This document shows, one piece after another, positions 54,917 to 63,214 of a stretch of DNA of 64,000 nt; the stretch's first letter is position 1; each line of letters opens with the position of its first letter. This DNA comes from Sphingobium arseniciresistens (GTDB taxonomy: Bacteria; Pseudomonadota; Alphaproteobacteria; Sphingomonadales; Sphingomonadaceae). The DNA is taken from contig JARFNK010000005.1 in assembly GCA_029167225.1 (NCBI GenBank), forward strand, positions 186,001 through 250,000. Direction: 5' to 3'. The position numbers and the translations under genes are program-made. The notes under the pieces are model-generated. The model was not told the DNA's origin. It searched no databases and saw only the letters and a program-made list of their open reading frames with translations.

Positions 54917-55381
54917 ATGACCTACAGCCTGTCCGTCAATGGCGTTCGTCATGAGCTGGACGTGACTTCGGACACGCCGCTACTGTGGGCATTGCGCGAG
55001 AAGCTGGGGATCAAGGGTCCGAAATTCGGCTGCGGAATGGGCTTGTGCGGCTGTTGCACCGTACATCTCGACGGTAGGCCGATCCGTTCCTGTTCGATTG
55101 CGGTGGCAGATGTCGATGGCGAGATCACGACGATCGAAGGCGCCGCCGACGATGTGGCGGAGGCCTTGCGGGATGCCTGGACGGATCTCGACGTGCCGCA
55201 ATGCGGCTATTGCCAGGCGGGACAGCTGATGAGCGCGATTGCGTTGCTCCGTGAAACGCCTCGCCCCGACGACAAGGCTATCGATGCTGCGATGGCGGGC
55301 AATCTGTGCCGGTGCGGCACCTATAACCGGATCAGGGCCGCGATCCACCATGCCGCGCGCGCGATCGGCGGCGAAGACTGA
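54917..55381 (+). CDS. Molybdenum hydroxylase small [2Fe-2S] subunit (IorA-like)
   Basis: A 154-residue subunit with two [2Fe-2S] clusters. The plant-ferredoxin-type cluster ligands are Cys39, Cys44, Cys47 and Cys59 ([14 protein letters not shown]...SCSIA). The second cluster uses Cys96, Cys99, Cys131 and Cys133 (CGYCQAGQ...[12 protein letters not shown]). It follows the large subunit by 52 bases; in many systems the order is reversed. The protein has no signal, so it is probably exported together with the Tat-tagged large subunit. Confidence 0.92.
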   Translation: MTYSLSVNGVRHELDVTSDTPLLWALREKLGIKGPKFGCGMGLCGCCTVHLDGRPIRSCSIAVADVDGEITTIEGAADDVAEALRDAWTDLDVPQCGYCQAGQLMSAIALLRETPRPDDKAIDAAMAGNLCRCGTYNRIRAAIHHAARAIGGED

Positions 55382-55522
55382 ACGGAGGGCTGCGGCACGG
55401 CGGCCGCGGTTGCTGATGCGGTCGAGCGCCGCCGCGAGAAGGCGCGTTCGCCCGCGCTCCAGGCCGGATAGCTTCAACCTTCGCCATGCAGAATCTCTCA
55501 GGCAGGAGCGCGAATCCGGTTT

Positions 55523-55562
55523 GATAATACATTGACGATCAATCGATAATCGATGTATTATC
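55523..55562. promoter_or_regulatory. Long inverted repeat before the ring-cleavage operon
   Basis: GATAATACAT (55523-55532) and ATGTATTATC (55553-55562) are a perfect 10-bp inverted repeat with 20 bases between. ATCGATGTAT at 55549-55558 is the inverse of the motif at 49914. A further palindrome CGATTAATCG lies at 55580-55589. This fits an operator for a dimeric regulator, but the protein is not known. Confidence 0.55.
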
Positions 55563-55642
55563 TTGGCGAATCGTTTTTACGATTAATCGAAGCTCAAAAT
55601 CGTGCTGCGCGGCGCCTTGGCGTTGAAGCGCTTGGAGGAACA

Positions 55643-56524
55643 ATGACGATCCATATCGACCTGTTGGGTACCGAAACGCGCTTCATCGATACAGGGAAGT
55701 ACCGTTCGCGCTGCATCTCCGCGCCAGGGACGGGCGAACCCCTGTTCCTACTGCATGGCGGCGGGGGGCACGCAGAAACCTATGCGCGCAACCTCAACCG
55801 CCTGGCGCAATCCTGCCAGCCCTATGCGTTCGATTTCATCTGGCACGGCATGTCCTCGCGCCCGCCATTTTCAGATGCCCCGCCCACGGCGCCGAACCAT
55901 TGGCTGGCGCAGTTCACCGACCAGTTGCTCGATCTCATGGACCATCTCGGCATCGAGAAGGCGGCGGTGGAAGGGGAATCGCTGGGCGGCTGGATCGCCT
56001 TCGACATGGCGATCAATCATCCCGACCGCACCTCGAAGATCATCCTGAACACCTCGTGGGGCATGGAGCTTGATCCGGCGCATGTGCACCAGGGCGATAG
56101 CGACCTCGATTCCCTGCGCGCCACTTCGCTCAACGCCTTGCTCAACCCGACGCCCGAACTGCTCAGGAAGCGTCTCGAATGGTTGATGCCGCTGGGCGGC
56201 GTGACCGACGAACTTGTCGATCTGCGCCGGGCGCTGTGGACGATTCCGCAGACGCAGGCGGCGCTGGTGGATTACTACAATCTCCTGTTCGCGCCGAATA
56301 TCGCCGACTTCTATTGGCGCGAAGACGATATCCGAAAAATCAGCTGCCCCACCCTGGTGCTCTGGACCGACCAGAATCCGATCCACGGACCCGACGCTGC
56401 CGACCGGCTCGAAGCGATCATCCCGGGGGCGCAGAAACATATCATGAAAGGCTGTGCGCACTGGCCGCAATGGGAGCGGCCTGAGGAGCACGATGAAGTC
56501 GTCGGCGCCTTCATGCGGGCATAA
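55643..56524 (+). CDS. Meta-cleavage product hydrolase (alpha/beta hydrolase)
   Basis: A 293-residue hydrolase. The triad is Ser113 in EGESLGGWIAF, Asp243 in LWTDQNPIHG and His273 in CAHWPQWERPEE. The oxyanion region is LFLLHGGGGHAE. The family splits carbon-carbon bonds of meta-cleavage products (BphD, CarC, MhpC), and position in an operon with an extradiol dioxygenase and pentadienoate hydratase supports this. The start has GGAGG six bases upstream; an earlier ATG at 55553 lies inside the operator region. First gene of the ring-cleavage operon. Confidence 0.85.
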   Translation: MTIHIDLLGTETRFIDTGKYRSRCISAPGTGEPLFLLHGGGGHAETYARNLNRLAQSCQPYAFDFIWHGMSSRPPFSDAPPTAPNHWLAQFTDQLLDLMDHLGIEKAAVEGESLGGWIAFDMAINHPDRTSKIILNTSWGMELDPAHVHQGDSDLDSLRATSLNALLNPTPELLRKRLEWLMPLGGVTDELVDLRRALWTIPQTQAALVDYYNLLFAPNIADFYWREDDIRKISCPTLVLWTDQNPIHGPDAADRLEAIIPGAQKHIMKGCAHWPQWERPEEHDEVVGAFMRA

Positions 56525-56549
56525 CCAGCTTTGAGAAGGAGAACGAAAG

Positions 56550-57884
56550 ATGACTGACAAGACCCCTGTCCGCCGCGTGAGCCGCATCAACGTCGCCAGT
56601 GACCGGCGTACGAATGACGAGCGCACGCAGAGCCAGTACCAGCCTTACAAGGACGCGGCCTGGGGCTTCGTCAATCACTGGTATCCCGCGCTGTTCAGCG
56701 AAGAGCTGCCCGAAGACGGCGTTGAGGGTGTCCAGATCTGCGGCGTGCAGATCCTGCTGCGACGCACCAAATTGGGGGTGAAGGCGATCAAGGATCGGTG
56801 CCTGCATCGCGGGGTCCGCCTGTCGGCCAAGCCGACTTGCTTCAACGAGCGAACGATCACCTGCTGGTATCACGGCTTCACCTTCGATCTCGACGACGGG
56901 AAGCTCACCACAATCGTGGGCAATCCGGAAGATCCGCTGATCGGCACCACGGGCCTGACGACTTATCCGGTTCAGGAAGTTGCGGGCATGATCTTCGTCT
57001 TCGTGCGAGAAGACGATTTCCCCGACGAGGACGTGCCTCCGCTGGCACATGATCTGCCGGTTCGCTTCCCGCAAAGTTCGGAACGTTTCCCGCATCCACT
57101 CTGGCCGGCGGCGCCGAGCCTACTGGACGAAGGCGCCGTGTGCCTGGGCATCCACCGCACCGGCGAGGCCGACTGGCGGCTCGCTTGCGAGAACGGTTTC
57201 GATAACGCCCATATCCTCGTCCACAAGGACGCTTCCTACATCCATGTGCAGAACTGGATTCTCCCGCTCGGCCTGCGGCCGATGGGCGACGACTGCATCG
57301 CGCCGATCGAGGATGAGGATGGCCCCAAGGGGCTGATGCAGTGGCTGTTCACCGACAAGTGGGAGCCGATTGTCGAGAACAAGGAACTGGGAATCAAGGT
57401 TTCGGGCCTCAATGGCCATTTCTACCGCACGTCAGTGGTGCTGCCCGGCGTGCTGATGGTCGAGAACTGGCCCGACGAGCATGTCTGCCAGCTCGAATGG
57501 TACGTACCGATTACCGACGGCACCTACGAATATTGGGAAGTGCTCGTGCGGGTATGCAAGACGGATGAGGAGCGCGAGGCGTTCCGTTACCGTTTCGAGC
57601 GGGTCTACAAGCCGTTGTGCCTCGAAGGGTTCAACGACGCGGACGTTTACGCGCGCGAAGCGATGCAGGAATTCTATGCAGACGGCACCGGCTGGGATGA
57701 AGAGCAGCTGGTGGCTACCGATGTTTCGCCGATCACCTGGCGCAAGCTCGCCTCGCGCCACAATCGGGGCATCGCGAAGCCGGGGCGGGGCGTGGAAGGT
57801 GCAACGAAGACCTCCAGCATCCGCATGCGGCGGCTCGCCCAGGGCAAGAAGCCGGGCTATTTCGTCGAGAAGATCAGAGGCTAG
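56550..57884 (+). CDS. Rieske non-heme iron oxygenase, CarAa/OMO-like terminal subunit
   Basis: A 444-residue ring-hydroxylating oxygenase. The Rieske ligands are Cys84 and His86 (CLHRG), Cys105 and His108 (CWYHG). The mononuclear iron site has His221 and His225 in GFDNAHILVHKD, with bridging Asp218, and an aspartate in FNDAD (363 or 365). Strong similarity along the length to carbazole 1,9a-dioxygenase CarAa is visible, e.g. NHWYPALFS near the start and LEGFNDADVYAREAMQEFYA near the end. 2-oxoquinoline 8-monooxygenase is the other known relative. The protein has about 35 extra N-terminal and about 35 extra C-terminal residues compared with CarAa. Substrate unknown. Confidence 0.9.
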   Translation: MTDKTPVRRVSRINVASDRRTNDERTQSQYQPYKDAAWGFVNHWYPALFSEELPEDGVEGVQICGVQILLRRTKLGVKAIKDRCLHRGVRLSAKPTCFNERTITCWYHGFTFDLDDGKLTTIVGNPEDPLIGTTGLTTYPVQEVAGMIFVFVREDDFPDEDVPPLAHDLPVRFPQSSERFPHPLWPAAPSLLDEGAVCLGIHRTGEADWRLACENGFDNAHILVHKDASYIHVQNWILPLGLRPMGDDCIAPIEDEDGPKGLMQWLFTDKWEPIVENKELGIKVSGLNGHFYRTSVVLPGVLMVENWPDEHVCQLEWYVPITDGTYEYWEVLVRVCKTDEEREAFRYRFERVYKPLCLEGFNDADVYAREAMQEFYADGTGWDEEQLVATDVSPITWRKLASRHNRGIAKPGRGVEGATKTSSIRMRRLAQGKKPGYFVEKIRG

Positions 57885-57886
57885 TC

Positions 57887-58915
57887 GTGGGCATCGCCGA
57901 ATGTCCCCACCCCAGCGTCTGGCTATCCTTCAGCGACGGCAGCAAGGTCAGCTTGCCGGTTGAACCCGGCGAGACTGTGCTGGACGCTGCGCTGAAGGCG
58001 GGTGCGCCCGTCCTCTACCAATGCCGCAGCGGGGCCTGCTCCACCTGCGTCGCCCAGCTCGTGGAAGGCAGCGCGGAGATGCAGAGCGGCACTTCGAGCG
58101 CCCTGCTCCAATCCGAAGTCGCCGAGGGGCAAAGGCTGCTTTGCCGCACGCAGGTGAGCGCAGACTGCGGTTTCTCGCTCGGCTATGACAGCACCGCGGG
58201 CAGCGGCAAGCCGCGCAAGGTTCTTGCCTTTATCGATGCGGTCGAGCGGATCGCCGAAGACGCGGTGCGGCTCGTGCTGGAACTGGCCGAAGGGGAAAAC
58301 CTCCCCTTCAAGTCGGGGCAGTATGTGCAGGTGACGGTGCCCGGCACCGATCAGAAGCGTAGCTATTCGATCGCCAGCCCGCCATCGGCCCTGCCGCGCC
58401 TTGAAATGCTGATCCGGCTTCTGCCGGGTGGGGTAATGTCGTCGTGGCTGACCGGCGCGGCCAAGCGCGACGACGTGCTGGAGATCGAAGGCGCGTTCGG
58501 TTCGTTCTTCCTGGCCGAGAAGGACCCGCGTCCGCACGTGATGGTGGCTGGCGGCACCGGTCTCGCTCCGATGATGGCGATGATCGACACGATCCGCGAA
58601 CGGCCGGGGCGAAAGCCGCCCATCCTTCTGAGTTTCGGCTGCGCGAGTGAACGGGGGCTGTTCTTCCGGGAAGCGATCGAATTGCGAGAATTCTGGCTTC
58701 CTAGCCTCGATGCGCGGATTTCCATCGAGCGCGGCGAGCCAGGCGAAGGTGTGCACATGGGTAATCCGGTCGAAGCGCTCGACGCGGTGGATCCTGCCAG
58801 CGTCGCTTATCTGTGTGGGCCGGCCGGTCTGATCGAGGCGGCGCGCGTTCGGCTCGAGAGCTTCGGTGTGAGCCCGGAAAACATTCACTCGGAACAATTC
58901 GTAGCAAGCGAATAG
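57887..58915 (+). CDS. Ferredoxin-type oxygenase reductase ([2Fe-2S]-FAD-NADH)
   Basis: A 342-residue class IB-type reductase that passes electrons from NADH to the Rieske oxygenase. The N-terminal plant-ferredoxin cluster has Cys46, Cys51, Cys54 and Cys86 (QCRSGACSTCVAQL...LLCRTQ). FAD binding is seen in KRSYSIASPPS and NADH binding in VAGGTGLAPMMAMI, ending with YLCGPAGLIEAA. It starts at GTG directly after the oxygenase stop. A separate ferredoxin is not encoded, so the system should have two components, unlike three-component CarA. Confidence 0.92.
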   Translation: MGIAECPHPSVWLSFSDGSKVSLPVEPGETVLDAALKAGAPVLYQCRSGACSTCVAQLVEGSAEMQSGTSSALLQSEVAEGQRLLCRTQVSADCGFSLGYDSTAGSGKPRKVLAFIDAVERIAEDAVRLVLELAEGENLPFKSGQYVQVTVPGTDQKRSYSIASPPSALPRLEMLIRLLPGGVMSSWLTGAAKRDDVLEIEGAFGSFFLAEKDPRPHVMVAGGTGLAPMMAMIDTIRERPGRKPPILLSFGCASERGLFFREAIELREFWLPSLDARISIERGEPGEGVHMGNPVEALDAVDPASVAYLCGPAGLIEAARVRLESFGVSPENIHSEQFVASE

Positions 58916-58931
58916 CAGCAGGAGAGCGGGC

Positions 58932-59804
58932 ATGGCCGTCAGCAATTTGGGATATCTTGCCTTTGACGTTAGCAATCTGGAGCGGTGGCAGGTTCTGCTC
59001 GAGGAGGTGTTTGGCCTCGAGCCGGTCCTCGGTCCGTCATCCGACGCGCTCCACTTCCGGATGGATGCCCATCACCACCGGATTTCGCTTTATTGCTCCG
59101 CGGAGGACAGCGTTCGCGCGCTGGGCTGGGAAGTGAAGACGCTGGAAGGGTTAGAAGCGCTCGCTGGGCGCCTGACCGATCTGGGAATTCCCGCCGAGCC
59201 CGGTAGTTCAGCTTTGTGTTCTGAGCGGAAAGTCAAGGCGCTCTTCAGCTACATCGATCCCTATCTGCAGCAGCGGTGCGAGATCTTCTACGGTCCGCTC
59301 GTCACTAATACGGCCTTTGCTCCGCGTAACGGCATGAGCGGGTTCAAGACAGGCGACATGGGCCTGGGCCACCTCGCCTATTGGGTTGAGGACATGCAGG
59401 AGGCCGAGAAGTTCTATCGGGACGTGATGGGCTTCAGCATCTCCGATTACATCGCTTGGGACGATAACGATGCCGTGTTCATGCACTGCAACCGCCGGCA
59501 CCACACGCTGGCCCTGATTGCGGAGGCGCCCGACCGACCGGCCGGCACCCTGATGCACATCATGCTCGAAGCCAATTCGATCGACGATGTCGGCTATGCC
59601 TACGATCGCATCCGCGACCTGCGGTTCCCGGTGAAGCTCGAGCCGGGCAAGCACTCCAACGATCACATGCATGGCTTCTACATCGAATCCCCCTCGGGCT
59701 TCTGGCTCGAATTCGGCACCGAGGCACGGGAGATCGATGAGCATTGGGAGGTCAAGACCTATGACGCCCCGATGCTCTGGGGGCATCGCCCGGGTAGCGC
59801 GTGA
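58932..59804 (+). CDS. BphC-type extradiol ring-cleavage dioxygenase
   Basis: A 290-residue type I extradiol dioxygenase with two vicinal-oxygen-chelate modules. The Fe(II) ligands are His147 (GLGHLAYWV), His209 (LMHIMLEA) and Glu260 (FWLEFGTEA), in the same places as in 2,3-dihydroxybiphenyl 1,2-dioxygenase (His146, His210, Glu260). The active-site His241 and Tyr250 and the CNRRHHTLAL segment are also conserved. It would open a catechol ring next to a hydroxyl. The bicyclic-preferring BphC type fits a fused or biaryl intermediate. Confidence 0.92.
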   Translation: MAVSNLGYLAFDVSNLERWQVLLEEVFGLEPVLGPSSDALHFRMDAHHHRISLYCSAEDSVRALGWEVKTLEGLEALAGRLTDLGIPAEPGSSALCSERKVKALFSYIDPYLQQRCEIFYGPLVTNTAFAPRNGMSGFKTGDMGLGHLAYWVEDMQEAEKFYRDVMGFSISDYIAWDDNDAVFMHCNRRHHTLALIAEAPDRPAGTLMHIMLEANSIDDVGYAYDRIRDLRFPVKLEPGKHSNDHMHGFYIESPSGFWLEFGTEAREIDEHWEVKTYDAPMLWGHRPGSA

Positions 59805-60991
59805 CCGTGTCCACGCCAAAGCCGACATTCACAGAGATCGCCGCGCGCGACCGGCTCATCCGGGGCTGGGCGCATCTTTCGCCGCAGCAGCCCGAGCGGC
59901 ACGGCCCGCTCGAAGGAGTGACGGTCGGCGTCAAGGACGTGATCGACGTAGCCGGCATGCCGACTACGCATGGTTCGCCGGTATTCCGGGACAATATCGC
60001 ATCATACGATGCGGAGGCGGTGCGGCGGTTGCGCGCGGCAGGTGCGGTGATCCTGGGCAAGACGGTGACCGCCGAATTCGCGGCCTATTCCCCGGGCCCC
60101 ACCGTCAATCCGCGCGATCCCGCCCGCACGCCTGGGGGATCATCGAGCGGCTCCGCGGCGGTCATCGCGGACGGCCAGGCCGATCTGGCGCTGGGTACGC
60201 AGACGGCAGGATCGATCATCCGTCCGGCGAGCTATTGCGGTGTACTGGGCTTCAAGCCCAGCTTCGGACGCTACCCGCTTGAAGGCGTGCTCACGACCGC
60301 GCCGAGCCTCGACACGCTCGGGCTTTTCGCCCGTTCCCTCGATCTGCTGATCGCGGCCGACGCGGTGTTGTCAGACGAAGCGGCGTTGCCGCCGGCCGCA
60401 AAACATCCGGTGATCGGCCTGTGTCGAAGCCCGGCCTGGCCGCTGGCCGAAGAAAACATGCGGCAGGCCCTGTTCAATTTTGCCGACCGCCTTCGGATGG
60501 CAGGCTTCACCGTGATCGAGCATGAGCTTCCCGCAGCAATCGGCGGGGTGGCCGAGGCGCAAAAGCTGATCCATCGGCGCGAAGCTTGGATTGAGTTCGG
60601 GAAGGTTCGACAGGAGTACCCCGATCTCGTCAGCGATGTTTTTCGCGATTTCATTGACGCCGGAGCGGCCGATACGCCGGAGGCCTATCGCGCTGCGCTT
60701 GCCTTACAGCGGGATTGCGTCGCGTTGCTGCCGCAGCTGTTTTCCTCGGTCGACCTACTGTTGGTTCCGGCGGCCATCGGCGTCGCCCCGCTGGGCCTTG
60801 GTGCGACCGGCGATCCCGCGTTCCAGCGGATATGGACCGCGCTCGGCGTCCCCTGCCTCGCCTTTCCGGCCCGCTGGACGAACGGGGGGCTGCCGCTGGG
60901 GTTGCAACTCATCGGGTTGCGGGGCGACGACCGCCAGCTTCTCGCGAACGCAGCCACCATCCTGGCGCAAACATCATTAGCGGAGGCCTGA
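59801..60991 (+). CDS. Amidase-signature-family hydrolase
   Basis: A 396-residue amidase with the Ser-cisSer-Lys mechanism. Lys45 is in VTVGVKDVIDVAG, the serine-rich loop is TPGGSSSGSAA (114-118) and the nucleophile is Ser138 in TQTAGSIIRPAS. The family acts on aryl or alkyl amides, including lactam-type bonds. The start is GTG, overlapping the dioxygenase stop (GTGA). Within the operon it could open an amide or lactam formed from the nitrogen heterocycle. It lacks a signal peptide. Confidence 0.9.
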   Translation: MTVSTPKPTFTEIAARDRLIRGWAHLSPQQPERHGPLEGVTVGVKDVIDVAGMPTTHGSPVFRDNIASYDAEAVRRLRAAGAVILGKTVTAEFAAYSPGPTVNPRDPARTPGGSSSGSAAVIADGQADLALGTQTAGSIIRPASYCGVLGFKPSFGRYPLEGVLTTAPSLDTLGLFARSLDLLIAADAVLSDEAALPPAAKHPVIGLCRSPAWPLAEENMRQALFNFADRLRMAGFTVIEHELPAAIGGVAEAQKLIHRREAWIEFGKVRQEYPDLVSDVFRDFIDAGAADTPEAYRAALALQRDCVALLPQLFSSVDLLLVPAAIGVAPLGLGATGDPAFQRIWTALGVPCLAFPARWTNGGLPLGLQLIGLRGDDRQLLANAATILAQTSLAEA

Positions 60992-62320
60992 ATGGCAACG
61001 AACGGAGAATTTGCCGGTCTCGGCGATGTCCAGCTCGAGGCTTACGCGCGGGCCTGCGCGAAGATCGATCCTGAACGAATCAAGCAACTTCTATTCGACC
61101 TCACTGACCTCCATTCGCCGACAGGCGACACCGGCGCCATCGTCGATTTCCTGGACTCCCGCCTCAAGAAGATTGGCCTGCGCACGCGGATCGACCGCAT
61201 GTCCGAAATCTCGGGCAATGTGCTGGGCGAACGCAGAGGCTCCGGTGGAGGAGCTTCGCTTCTGCTCTATTCGCCGATCGATACACATTTGGAAGCTGAC
61301 GAGCGAGATCGTCCTTGGGCGGGCGAGGAAGATTTCGTCGATCTGAAGCCGAAGGCCCGGATGGTGGACGATTGGGTCTACGGTCTCGGGTCCTCGAATC
61401 CTAAGGCCATGATCGCCAGCATGCTGGAAGTGGCGGCGGTGCTGATCGAAGCGGATGTGCCGATCCTCGGTGATCTCATGGTCGGCCTGTGCGACGGCGG
61501 CATGCCCACGACCATCCCCGAGCGGAACAATGCCGGCATGAGCAACGGCCTTCAGCATTTGCTGCATCGTGGCATGGCGCCGGACTTTGCGGTCATCATG
61601 AAACCGTGGAACTGGGTCTTCAACGAAGAGCCTGGGATGGGGTGGTTCAAGGTGCGGATCAAAGGCACGCTTGGCTATGCGGGAATTCCGCGCGGCGTCC
61701 CCGGTTTCCGCAGTTCGATCCTGCCGGCCGCGACGATGATCCCGGAGCTTGAGCAATGGATCATCGACTATGCCGAGCGCAACCGCTCGGGAAACGTCTA
61801 TCCGCATGGCTGGATTTCCGGTGTCCGGGCGGGCTGGCCCGAAAAGCCGGCCTTCCCGAGCGCCGAGACCGAGCTGTGGTTCGATGTCAGGATCAGCCCG
61901 CGGACCACGCCGGCCGACGTCAAGGCGCAGTTCGCGCAATTCATGGCCGGCTTCAATGCCCGCCATCCCGAAATCGAAACCGACTGGGAAATGTATGGTT
62001 CGGTTCCAGGTGGAACCACCGATCCGGAAAACTGGATCATCAAATCGGCGCTGCGCAGCTGGGAACATGTCGAAGGCCGGCCTCATGGCGTGCCCGATCC
62101 GTTGGGCGGGCAGACCGACGGGGCGGCGTTGCGCCGTCTCGGCATCCCGACTGCTCGGATCGGCTGGACTTGGCCGGCAGAGAACTCGCCCGAACCAGTT
62201 TCGGAAGGGTTGGGGGGAATGGGCGCGACCTATATCCCCGATCTCCTGCCCTGCATCCGCAAGATCCTGCTGTGCAGCATCGACACGCTCACGCGCGAGC
62301 GCGCCGCCGTGGGGCTGTGA
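60992..62320 (+). CDS. M20-family-like protein with non-canonical metal site
   Basis: A 442-residue protein with the M20 peptidase/deacylase layout, including a central dimerisation domain (KVRIKGTLGYAGIPRGVPGF). The usual zinc ligands are changed. Where M20 enzymes have GHxD, this protein has SPIDTH (94-99), so the order is reversed. The bridging Asp position is Asn136 in GLGSSNPKA. The DEE catalytic pair is DGG (168-170). The later Glu is Lys204. It may have lost hydrolase activity or use a different site. It follows the amidase, which suggests a joint role in nitrogen-substrate opening. Confidence 0.75.
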   Translation: MATNGEFAGLGDVQLEAYARACAKIDPERIKQLLFDLTDLHSPTGDTGAIVDFLDSRLKKIGLRTRIDRMSEISGNVLGERRGSGGGASLLLYSPIDTHLEADERDRPWAGEEDFVDLKPKARMVDDWVYGLGSSNPKAMIASMLEVAAVLIEADVPILGDLMVGLCDGGMPTTIPERNNAGMSNGLQHLLHRGMAPDFAVIMKPWNWVFNEEPGMGWFKVRIKGTLGYAGIPRGVPGFRSSILPAATMIPELEQWIIDYAERNRSGNVYPHGWISGVRAGWPEKPAFPSAETELWFDVRISPRTTPADVKAQFAQFMAGFNARHPEIETDWEMYGSVPGGTTDPENWIIKSALRSWEHVEGRPHGVPDPLGGQTDGAALRRLGIPTARIGWTWPAENSPEPVSEGLGGMGATYIPDLLPCIRKILLCSIDTLTRERAAVGL

Positions 62321-62419
62321 ATTAATACAATCGCAGTTCGATCTCCCGGAAGCCAAGTGACGAAGTAGTCTCGAGCAAATGGACTGGGCGTTCGTCCCCG
62401 GAACCGTAAGGAAATACCC

Positions 62420-63211
62420 ATGCCGCACAAAGATAGTAGCAATCCCGAACAACTTGCCGCGCGCTTGCGCCACGCCTATTCGGGCGGCGCGGTTGCGCCG
62501 CTGCGCGACGGCCTGGACCCCGGCGACGGCGTAAGCGCCTATCGCGTTCAGGATATCAATACGCGCCATTGGGTCGAGCAGGGCCGCCGCATCGTCGGCC
62601 GCAAGATCGGACTCACCGCCAAGGCCGTACAGGCGCAGCTCGGCGTCGACCAACCTGATTATGGCGTGTTGTTCGCGGATATGGAAGTCGCCGACGGCGG
62701 CGTGCTTTCCATTTCTCGGACTCTTCAGCCCAAGGCGGAAGCCGAGGTCGCGCTCATTCTGAAATCGGACATCACTGCGTCCGATCCGGGCCGGGGAGAT
62801 GTGCTGGGCGCGGCCGATTGCGCGGTTGCCGCGATCGAGATCGTCGACAGCCGTATCTCCGACTGGAAGATCGGCTTCGCCGATACGGTGGCCGATAACG
62901 GTTCGTCCGCCTTTTTCGTCCTGGGCAAGGAACGCAAGGCTCTCGACGGGCTCGACCTGTTCACTTGTGGCATGGTGTTGGAACTCAATGGCGAGATTGC
63001 CTCGCTCGGCGCGGGCGCTGCGTGCCTGGGCCATCCGCTCGATGCGGCGGCATGGCTGGCAAAGGTCATGGTCGCCAACGGCACGCCGCTGCGCGCGGGC
63101 GACATCGTGCTGACAGGAGCTCTCGGCCCGATGGTGCCGGTTACGCGCAACGATCGCGTCACCGCGACGATCGGTGGTCTGGGTTCGGTTTCGTTCTCGG
63201 TGGGAGCCTGA
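62420..63211 (+). CDS. mhpD: 2-oxopent-4-enoate hydratase (2-hydroxypentadienoate hydratase)
   Basis: A 263-residue enzyme of the fumarylacetoacetate-hydrolase superfamily. It adds water to 2-hydroxypenta-2,4-dienoate to give 4-hydroxy-2-oxovalerate. Motifs include GRKIGLTAKAVQAQLGVDQPDYGVLFADM, KAEAEVALIL and AIEIVDSRISDWKIGFADTVADN, typical of MhpD/BphH. The two acidic clusters bind the divalent metal. The gene follows the M20-like gene by 99 bases and precedes acetaldehyde dehydrogenase by three bases. The aldolase that should act between them is not yet seen and is likely just beyond the window. Confidence 0.93.
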   Translation: MPHKDSSNPEQLAARLRHAYSGGAVAPLRDGLDPGDGVSAYRVQDINTRHWVEQGRRIVGRKIGLTAKAVQAQLGVDQPDYGVLFADMEVADGGVLSISRTLQPKAEAEVALILKSDITASDPGRGDVLGAADCAVAAIEIVDSRISDWKIGFADTVADNGSSAFFVLGKERKALDGLDLFTCGMVLELNGEIASLGAGAACLGHPLDAAAWLAKVMVANGTPLRAGDIVLTGALGPMVPVTRNDRVTATIGGLGSVSFSVGA

Positions 63212-63214
63212 GCA

